DNA from: Asaia bogorensis
GTDB taxonomy: Bacteria; Pseudomonadota; Alphaproteobacteria; Acetobacterales; Acetobacteraceae
Length of the DNA: 9,696 nt
Assembly (NCBI GenBank): GCA_945871455.1
Contig: CAMBXJ010000127.1
Location: forward strand, 1-9,696
Direction: 5' to 3'
The notes beneath the pieces are model-generated. The model was not told the origin of the DNA and made no database searches. It saw only the letters and a list, made by a program, of their open reading frames with translations. Of the stretch, positions 4,789 to 9,696 are shown one piece after another. Made by a program: the position numbers and the translations under genes. How positions within the stretch are numbered: position 1 is the first letter of the stretch; each line of letters opens with the position of its first letter.

Positions 4789-6633
4789 TCATCCAACAAC
4801 AGCCGCGTCCGAGATGATGAAACTCGCGCTGATCGACCCATTCCATTCCTCGGCACGCAGATGACCGGCCAGATGCAGGGGCAGACCTTCACGATTAAGC
4901 AGGGTTTCCGCCAAAGCGCCCTCCCGAGCCCGGAACAGCATGGCCTTCAGCCGAGGCCCTCCCCCCTCCCCTTCCACGAACGCACGGATGGTCATCGACT
5001 CCCGCCCAACCCGGTCTGCGCGAACGACTCGGGCGCGTTGCAGGACCAGGGTCGGCTCCTCGTTACCCGCGCCGAAAGGGGCCAGGCGCTCCAGTTGCCG
5101 AGCGACCTCGGTCGTCGCACCGGGGACCGTCAACGCCCCCTCTACCCGCAGATCCGCCGCGCTCGGCAACGCTGCCGCCGCGGCCAGACGGTCATTCAGG
5201 AAGGCCCAGAACGCTTCGACCTTCCCCTCGGGCAGAGAGAACCCCGCCGCCATCGGATGGCCGCCCCCGGTCGTCAGTATGCCCGCCTGACGCGCCGCGA
5301 TGACCGCTGCCCCCAGATCGATCCCCGGAACCGAGCGGCCAGAGCCTTTGGCCATGCCGCCCGTCACACCGGCAACACAGGCGGGGCGGTTGAAGCGCTC
5401 CTTGATGCGGCCGGCGACGATTCCCACCACGCCGGGATGCCAGTCTGCCCCCACCACCACCAGGGCCGCGTGACCGGCGGCAACCTGCTGCTCGGCCTGA
5501 TACAACGCGGCTTCTAGCATCCCCGCCTCCACCTCCTGGCGCTGGCGGTTGACGCTGTCCAACCGCTCCGCCAGCGCCATGGCGTCGACCCAGTCGTCGG
5601 TCAGCAGCAGCCGCAGGCCGAGATCGGCCTCGCTGATCCGGCCAGCGGCGTTGATGCGGGGGCCGAGCGCGAAACCGCAGGTGAAGGCGGAGAGTTTTTC
5701 GCGTTGCTGGGTGACGTCCAGCAGCGCCGCGATCCCCGGCCGGCCGCGCCGCCCCATCACCTTCAAACCCTGGCAAACCAGGGCGCGGTTGACCCCGGTC
5801 AGCGGCATTACGTCGCAGACGGTGGCCAGTGCCACCAGATCCAGCAATCCGATCAGATCGGGTTCGGGCCGGTTGGTGAAATACCCACCCCGTCGCAAGG
5901 TCCGCACGGTGGCAACCGCGGTCAGGAACGCGACCCCGGCGGCGCACAGCGTATTCAGGCCGGACACATCATCCAGCCGATTGGGATTGACCGTCGCCAG
6001 GATCGCCGGCGGCGGCCCGTCCGCCTTATGGTGATCCAGCACGATCACGTCGGCTCGGCCGGCCACCGTCGACAGCGCATCGGCCGCGGCCGTGCCGCAA
6101 TCGACGCAGATGATCAGGCCGGCCCCCTTCGCGGCGAGTCCGGTCAGAGCCGCCGCATTCGGCCCATACCCCTCCTTCAAGCGGTCCGGCACATAATGAT
6201 GCGCGGTGCACCCAAGCCCGCGCATCAGGGTGACCATCAGCGCCGCGCTGCACGCGCCATCGACGTCATAATCGCCGAACACCGCGATGGTCTCGCCCTG
6301 GCGCGCGGCCCGAGCCAGGCGGTCGGCGGCAACGTCCATGTCGATCAGCAACGACGGATCGGGCAGCAGCGCGCGCAACGTCGGCTCCAGGAAGTCGCCC
6401 GCCGCGTCCATCCCGATATCCCGCGCGGCCAGCAGGCGCCCGACGATTTCCGGCACGCCCAGACGCTGGGCAATACCGAACGCGATGCGGTCCTCTCCGG
6501 CCCGCCAAAGCCATCGCCGTCCGCTCAGGCTGCGGGTAACCCCCAGGGCAGCCTCGGGGACAGCGCCCACGCCAGCGCCCACGGCGGCACCAGGGGAAAC
6601 GCCAGGACCAACATCCACCACCGGTTCGGTCAA
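4789..6633 (-). CDS. recJ: Single-stranded-DNA-specific exonuclease RecJ
   Basis: 614 aa, a normal length for RecJ. It is a 5'-3' exonuclease on single-stranded DNA, acting in RecF-pathway recombination, mismatch repair and base-excision repair in the cytoplasm. The DHH-family motifs are all present: FGDYDVDG (119-126), VDCG (177-180), DHH (200-202), GPRINAAGR (324-332), DWHPGVVGIVAGRI (397-410) and the DHHA1 GGGHPMAAGF (456-465), followed by the C-terminal OB-fold. The start is uncertain. TTG at 6633 follows GGGGTG by five bases, with an in-frame stop at 6649-6651. GTGs at 6621 and 6618 are alternatives, and the first ~35 residues (Gly/Ala/Val-rich) are not conserved. It follows glpX by 100 bases on the same strand, so it is probably co-transcribed; the gap contains a stop-codon tandem repeat. 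Confidence 0.96.
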   Translation of the reverse strand: MTEPVVDVGPGVSPGAAVGAGVGAVPEAALGVTRSLSGRRWLWRAGEDRIAFGIAQRLGVPEIVGRLLAARDIGMDAAGDFLEPTLRALLPDPSLLIDMDVAADRLARAARQGETIAVFGDYDVDGACSAALMVTLMRGLGCTAHHYVPDRLKEGYGPNAAALTGLAAKGAGLIICVDCGTAAADALSTVAGRADVIVLDHHKADGPPPAILATVNPNRLDDVSGLNTLCAAGVAFLTAVATVRTLRRGGYFTNRPEPDLIGLLDLVALATVCDVMPLTGVNRALVCQGLKVMGRRGRPGIAALLDVTQQREKLSAFTCGFALGPRINAAGRISEADLGLRLLLTDDWVDAMALAERLDSVNRQRQEVEAGMLEAALYQAEQQVAAGHAALVVVGADWHPGVVGIVAGRIKERFNRPACVAGVTGGMAKGSGRSVPGIDLGAAVIAARQAGILTTGGGHPMAAGFSLPEGKVEAFWAFLNDRLAAAAALPSAADLRVEGALTVPGATTEVARQLERLAPFGAGNEEPTLVLQRARVVRADRVGRESMTIRAFVEGEGGGPRLKAMLFRAREGALAETLLNREGLPLHLAGHLRAEEWNGSISASFIISDAAVVG

Positions 6634-6658
6634 CGACGCACCCCGGCGTCAGGGCCTC

Positions 6659-6748
6659 CAGGCTTAGAGGCCCCTGGCTCGAGGCCCCTTAGTTCGGCGT
6701 CCCCTAGCTCGGCGTCCCCTAGCTTGGGGTCCCCTAGCTCGGAGTCCA
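6659..6748 (-). repeat. 15-bp tandem repeat (~6 copies) carrying repeated stop codons after glpX
   Basis: Read on the minus strand, the unit is GGGACGCCGAGCTAG. The glpX end (ACTCCGAGCTAG) is the first copy, and five diverging copies follow at exact 15-bp steps. In the glpX frame the terminal codons are TAG (6734-6736), TAG (6719-6721), TAG (6704-6706), TAA (6689-6691), then CAG (6674-6676) and CTG (6659-6661). Divergence increases away from glpX. The array fills most of the 100-bp glpX-recJ gap. Confidence 0.85.
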
Positions 6749-7723
6749 TGTCTTCATCGCGAAATTGTGGTGCCCTTCGATATAGCGAACCGTGCCGGAG
6801 CGGCTTCGCATCACCACCGAATGGGTGATCGCCCCTTGGCCGAAGCGCTTGATACCGCGCAACATAGGGCCGGACGTGACGCCGGTCGCCGAGAACATGA
6901 CATCGCCCTTGGCCATTTCCTCACACGAAAACACCCGCTTCGGATCGGCGTGGCCCATGGACCGGGTGCGCTCGATCTGCTCGTCGTTCTCGAACATCAG
7001 CCGCCCCTGCATCTGCCCGCCCACGCAGCGCAGGGCCGCGGCCGCCAGGACGCCTTCAGGGGCACCGCCCGAGCCCAGATAAATGTCGATCAACGACTCG
7101 GGCATGGTCGTCGCGATCACCCCGGCCACATCGCCATCGCTGATCAGCATGATCCGGGCGCCGGCCTCCCGAGTCTTGGCGATCAGTTCCTTGTGGCGAT
7201 CGCGATCCAGGATGCAGGCCACCAGATCGGAGATATCGCATTTCTTGGCCTGCGCCAGGTTCCGCAGATTGGCGGCTACCGACGCATCCAGGTCGATCAG
7301 ATTGTCCGGCAACCCGCCGCCGACAGCGATCTTATCCATATAGATATCAGGCGCATGCAAAAAATTCCCACGCTCCGCCAACGCCACCGTCGCAATCGCG
7401 CTCGGGCCCCCCTTGGCCGTTAACGTGGTGCCTTCCAGCGGATCCACGGCGATATCCATCTCCGGCCCGCCGGCCCCCACCTTTTCACCGATGAACAGCA
7501 TGGGGGCTTCGTCCATTTCGCCCTCGCCGATCACCACGGTGCCATTGATCTGCACCGAATCGAACGCCTTGCGCATGGCCTCCACCGCGGCGCCATCGGC
7601 ATCGTTTTTCTTGCCGAGACCGATCCAGCGGGAAGCGGCAAGAGCCGCCGCCTCGGTCACGCGGACCAGTTCAAGAGCCAGATTGCGGTCTCTGACAAAA
7701 TCGAGCGGGGTCAGGGGATCCAT
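6734..7723 (-). CDS. glpX: Fructose-1,6-bisphosphatase, class II (GlpX)
   Basis: 329 aa, normal family length. It hydrolyses fructose-1,6-bisphosphate to fructose-6-phosphate in gluconeogenesis (cytoplasm, metal-dependent). I chose ATG 7723 because GGAGGAAACC sits directly before it; an in-frame GTG at 7735 would include the ribosome binding site. Class II signatures are present: VIGEGEMDEAPML (about 64-76), the metal/phosphate-binding DIAVDPLEGT (90-99), LISDGDVAG, IYLGSGGAPEGVLAAAALRC, and the C-terminal SRSGTVRYIEGHHNF. The lithium-sensitive phosphatase fold residues (D-P-L-E-G-T) are intact. glpX followed by recJ on the same strand is an arrangement I associate with Rhodospirillales and related alphaproteobacteria. 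The last four codons are part of a 15-bp tandem repeat. Confidence 0.96.
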   Translation of the reverse strand: MDPLTPLDFVRDRNLALELVRVTEAAALAASRWIGLGKKNDADGAAVEAMRKAFDSVQINGTVVIGEGEMDEAPMLFIGEKVGAGGPEMDIAVDPLEGTTLTAKGGPSAIATVALAERGNFLHAPDIYMDKIAVGGGLPDNLIDLDASVAANLRNLAQAKKCDISDLVACILDRDRHKELIAKTREAGARIMLISDGDVAGVIATTMPESLIDIYLGSGGAPEGVLAAAALRCVGGQMQGRLMFENDEQIERTRSMGHADPKRVFSCEEMAKGDVMFSATGVTSGPMLRGIKRFGQGAITHSVVMRSRSGTVRYIEGHHNFAMKTWTPS

Positions 7724-8220
7724 GGTTTCCTCCACGATAGTGCGATTCCCCGGACCTTAGCACGAGATGCGCGGATGGGCAGTCGGGTTTGGGGATGCGG
7801 GTTCGAACCAAAGTTGTGCGACCGAGTACACGCCTCATCGTCATTGCCGGGCTTGACCTGGCAACCTGCGCTTCAGCGGCAGGGGTGGGTTGCCGGATCA
7901 AGCCCGGCTATGACGGTGAGGCTAGCCTATCGATCCATGGTTAGAATCGTCGACATTGCTTCGCACGATGCGGAATCGTGCCCCAGGGTAAGCACATCGG
8001 AAGCAGACCCACGGACGCACTTACTGGCGGCCGAGCAAGGCCCTGTCGATGGGCACGCACTGTGGCAAGGCCGCACCAGCGTTCGAACCACGACACCACG
8101 CTCCCCGCCGCACGCACCCGCGCGCGCACCGGCTCCAACCGCCAGTGACGCGATCCGACGTCGCCCGCCACCGCTGGCACACACTGGAAACCTGGCCTTC
8201 TCTGAGTGTATAACCTGTCC
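7724..8220. other. Intergenic region of ~500 bp without a supported gene
   Basis: This stretch lies between the divergent glpX and DUF29 genes. It contains the glpX ribosome binding site (7724-7732), a REP-like palindrome (7839-7915), and a short perfect hairpin GCACGAT-N5-ATCGTGC (7963-7981). Open frames here, including a 113-codon minus-strand one at 7927-8268, have a Cys/Gly/Arg-rich composition typical of GC-rich antisense reading and no recognisable domain. Both gene promoters should be here, but I see no convincing -35/-10 pair. Confidence 0.6.
7839..7915. repeat. REP-like extragenic palindrome
   Basis: Long imperfect inverted repeat. The left arm begins CGTCATTGCCGGGCTTGACC (from 7839). 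The right arm ends GGATCAAGCCCGGCTATGAC then G (to 7915). About 28 pairs form with two mismatches (7845/7909, 7857/7897) and a couple of G-T pairs, around a ~19-nt loop. Arms of the form CGTCAT-x-x-CCGGGCTTGA recur as dispersed intergenic repeats in many alphaproteobacterial genomes. In the window it occurs once. It could stabilise or terminate transcripts; this is inference. Confidence 0.75.
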
Positions 8221-8694
8221 ATGCCGCATAACCTCTACGAACGGGATGTTCTTGCCTGGTCCATTCATCAGGCGGGCCTTCTGCGCCTCCTAGCAAGCGG
8301 AAAGCGGGTGAACGACGTGGATTGGGAGCATGTCGTCGAGGAGATCGAGGACGTGGGGATATCCGAACTCAATGCGGTACATTCCCTGCTGCGCCAGATG
8401 TTGGTTCACCTCCTGAAGTTGAATGGTTGGCCCCATCTGGGCGCATGTCGCCACTGGCGCGGTGAGGTCATAGCGTTTCAGACGGACGCCGAACGCCGGT
8501 TCGCACCCTCCATGCGTCAGAGGGTGGACTTGGCCGCGCTATACGTGCGCGCGGTCCAACAGATCGAACCCCTGCAATATGGTGGCAGCCCGGGAAAGCT
8601 GGCCCCCGCGACCTGCCCGGTCACTATGGACGAATTGCTGACCGCCCCCTGCTCAGCGCTGGAAGCCGCCTTCCGCACCGAACACCACACCTGA
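8221..8694 (+). CDS. DUF29 family protein
   Basis: 157 aa from ATG 8221; a GTG at 8206 would add five residues. DUF29 features are in order: NLYERDVLAWSIHQAGLLRL (aromatic/acidic N-terminal block with Q-A-x-L-L), DVDWEHVVEEIEDVGISEL (the acidic E-E-I-E-x-x-G helix), LLRQMLVHLLKLNGWP (L-x-x-L-L-x-H-L-L-K-L), and the C-terminal helices around VRAVQQIEPLQYG. The family is all-helical, cytoplasmic and of unknown function; it is abundant in cyanobacteria and in Rhodospirillales. No Shine-Dalgarno is obvious. It converges with the SOUL gene, whose stop is 45 bases away, with no clear terminator between them. Confidence 0.88.
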   Translation: MPHNLYERDVLAWSIHQAGLLRLLASGKRVNDVDWEHVVEEIEDVGISELNAVHSLLRQMLVHLLKLNGWPHLGACRHWRGEVIAFQTDAERRFAPSMRQRVDLAALYVRAVQQIEPLQYGGSPGKLAPATCPVTMDELLTAPCSALEAAFRTEHHT

Positions 8695-8739
8695 CGCCTC
8701 CCGCTCGGCCGCTCAGCACACGCCAGGCAACCCGGGTCG

Positions 8740-9411
8740 TTAAGGCGCGCGCGCGGCAACTGGCACCGCGACCTCATTGCGGCGCAAGAAGGGCAAGGTC
8801 CAGGGTGGGTCGTAGAACCAGTCCACCGGGTTCCCCACCATCGTCCAGGCACTGCCGGCCAGCGCCTGGCGCAACCGAGCACGCCCGTCTGCCATGGCCG
8901 CGGCCGATCGGCTGCCAGAAAAGCGGATGGCAGCCATGGTCTCGGCGGGGACCGATACCAGTGTGACGGCCGCATCCAGCGGCTCGGGCAGCGTCGCCAT
9001 CGTGTATTGCGCCGGCATGATGAAGCGGATCGCCCATTTGCCCTCGCCCGCCGCTTGCGCGACAACCGGGGCCGTCATCGCGATCTCGCTTGACCGTGCC
9101 GCGGACTGCACCACGGGCGCCGTCATGGCGATGTCGGCCCGTGTGCGGTTTTCCCCGAAAATATACGCGGCGACCTTGCGGAATCCAGCTGACCGAGCCG
9201 CTTCCTCCGACCCTTCCACGATCGTCTGGGCAGCGCTGCGGGGGGCGTATTGGCGGATTTCCGCGTCGCCTACCTTGCCGAGCACGTCATAGGCCGGCGA
9301 TTCCGTGCCGTCCCGAATGCCGAACATGGAACACCCAGCCAGTAGCAAGGTCGCCGCCAATGTCGCCAGCCGAGACGTGGCCGCCGGCGTGGTCCCAGTC
9401 CGTTGCGTCAA
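8740..9411 (-). CDS. SOUL-family heme-binding-type lipoprotein
   Basis: 223 aa from TTG 9411, which has GGAAGG seven bases upstream and puts a signal peptide at the N-terminus: R4 and R14, hydrophobic LATLAATLLLAGC, lipobox L-A-G-C with Cys27 as the lipidation site. An in-frame upstream ATG (9567) would bury the signal behind 52 atypical residues. The mature part has the SOUL/HEBP pattern: SPAYDVLGKVGDAEIRQYAP, FRKVAAYIFGENRTRADIAM, the doubled IAMTAPVV, a short insertion, WAIRFIMPAQYTMATLPEPL, VSVPAETMAAIRFSG, and the ending PVDWFYDPPWTLPFLRRNEV. Bacterial members are cell-envelope proteins of unclear role. Heme binding is known for animal homologues and is not shown here. Inner or outer membrane placement is not certain (residue +2 is Ser, favouring release to the outer membrane). 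Confidence 0.92.
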   Translation of the reverse strand: MTQRTGTTPAATSRLATLAATLLLAGCSMFGIRDGTESPAYDVLGKVGDAEIRQYAPRSAAQTIVEGSEEAARSAGFRKVAAYIFGENRTRADIAMTAPVVQSAARSSEIAMTAPVVAQAAGEGKWAIRFIMPAQYTMATLPEPLDAAVTLVSVPAETMAAIRFSGSRSAAAMADGRARLRQALAGSAWTMVGNPVDWFYDPPWTLPFLRRNEVAVPVAARAP

Positions 9412-9696
9412 AGCGAATTCCTTCCGCGGTTCCCGCCCCTGGCGACATGCACCATGGCCGCCCTCGGGACGGGGCAACCCCACCGACGCCGAACACTCGA
9501 ACCAGGCCAAGCGGATGCTTCCATCTTCTTGGAGGCGACCCGCTCGCCAGGGTGACGAGGCGGACATGGTCCCGGTGGCACGGAATTACATCGGCCGGAT
9601 GGGCCAGGGTCGGCAAAGGTCGATTGATCGCTGGCGGACCGGCCTCCGCCAGATATCACCCGGACGGCGCTTGAACGCACCATACCGCGGCACCGA
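9412..9696. other. Region upstream of the SOUL gene, no supported gene
   Basis: Apart from the SOUL ribosome binding site (about 9419-9424), I see no coding sequence I trust; the open frames on both strands are composition-driven. A perfect hairpin CTGGCGGA-N6-TCCGCCAG lies at 9631-9652 without a T-run. The promoter of the SOUL gene is presumably here but is not recognisable. Confidence 0.5.

Noticed and set aside
5704..6828. A 374-codon open frame on the plus strand opposite recJ and glpX
   Set aside because: It is antisense to two clear housekeeping genes, Pro/Arg/Gln-rich, and has no domain; it reflects GC-biased codon use of the genes on the other strand.
7801..8090. Two copies of GTTCGAACCA (7801 and 8081), resembling a tRNA T-loop
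   Set aside because: No acceptor, D or anticodon arms surround either copy; a ten-base match to a near-palindrome is not enough for a tRNA fragment or att site.
7927..8268. 113-codon minus-strand frame in the glpX-DUF29 gap
   Set aside because: Ala/Gly/Cys/Ser-rich, no motif, and it overlaps the start of the well-supported DUF29 gene.
9166..9215. Doubled IAMTAPVV in the SOUL protein, considered as an internal duplication
   Set aside because: Repeated I-A-M-T-A-P-V is a normal feature of SOUL-family proteins.
1..9696. CRISPR array, insertion sequence, toxin-antitoxin or restriction genes
   Set aside because: No regularly spaced repeats with unique spacers, no transposase, integrase, methylase or helicase motifs were seen on either strand; the only regular repeat is the 15-bp array after glpX.

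Overview
The window is GC-rich, with G/C-biased third codon positions. It carries the gene pair glpX (class II fructose-1,6-bisphosphatase) and recJ, a tRNA-Glu, a SOUL-family lipoprotein and a DUF29 protein. I read this as an alphaproteobacterium, most likely of the Rhodospirillales group. The order assignment is inference; no marker gene settles it.

Layout. (1) Positions 1-2490, plus strand: a prophage piece. It holds the C-terminal part of an S49 capsid-maturation protease, a GC-rich hairpin, a protein with one phospholipase D-like HKD-type motif, a P27-type small terminase subunit, a Nu1-like HTH packaging protein, and the first ~55 codons of a GpA-type large terminase. The large terminase breaks off near 2480. 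The order (protease before terminase) and the broken terminase point to a rearranged, probably defective prophage. (2) Positions 2478-4542, minus strand: a run of small accessory genes: an 83-aa helical protein, a 54-aa single-span membrane protein, a broken LmbU-like gene, an 81-aa unknown, a CspA-type cold-shock protein, a four-cysteine protein, a strong terminator, and a second four-cysteine protein. (3) Positions 4628-4703: tRNA-Glu(UUC) on the minus strand, with its 3' end facing the phage-like DNA. It is the natural candidate for the integration site and marks the border to ordinary chromosome. (4) Positions 4789-7723, minus strand: recJ and glpX, separated by an unusual 15-bp tandem repeat that copies the glpX stop codon several times in frame. 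(5) Positions 7724-8220: about 500 bp without a gene, containing a REP-like long palindrome. (6) Positions 8221-9411: a DUF29 gene (plus) convergent with a SOUL heme-binding-family lipoprotein (minus). The last ~285 bases hold no gene I can support.

Working together: the plus-strand phage genes belong to head maturation and DNA packaging, but the set is incomplete and the packaging motor is broken, so this copy cannot package DNA by itself. The small minus-strand genes look like leftward accessory genes of the same element or of a neighbouring remnant. glpX and recJ are housekeeping genes (gluconeogenesis; single-strand exonuclease for repair) and are probably co-transcribed. I do not see a complete new defence or mobile system. 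The points most worth a second look are the glpX/recJ stop-codon repeat, the tandem pair of terminase-small-type proteins next to an HKD-type protein, and the LmbU-like remnant overlapping the 81-aa gene.
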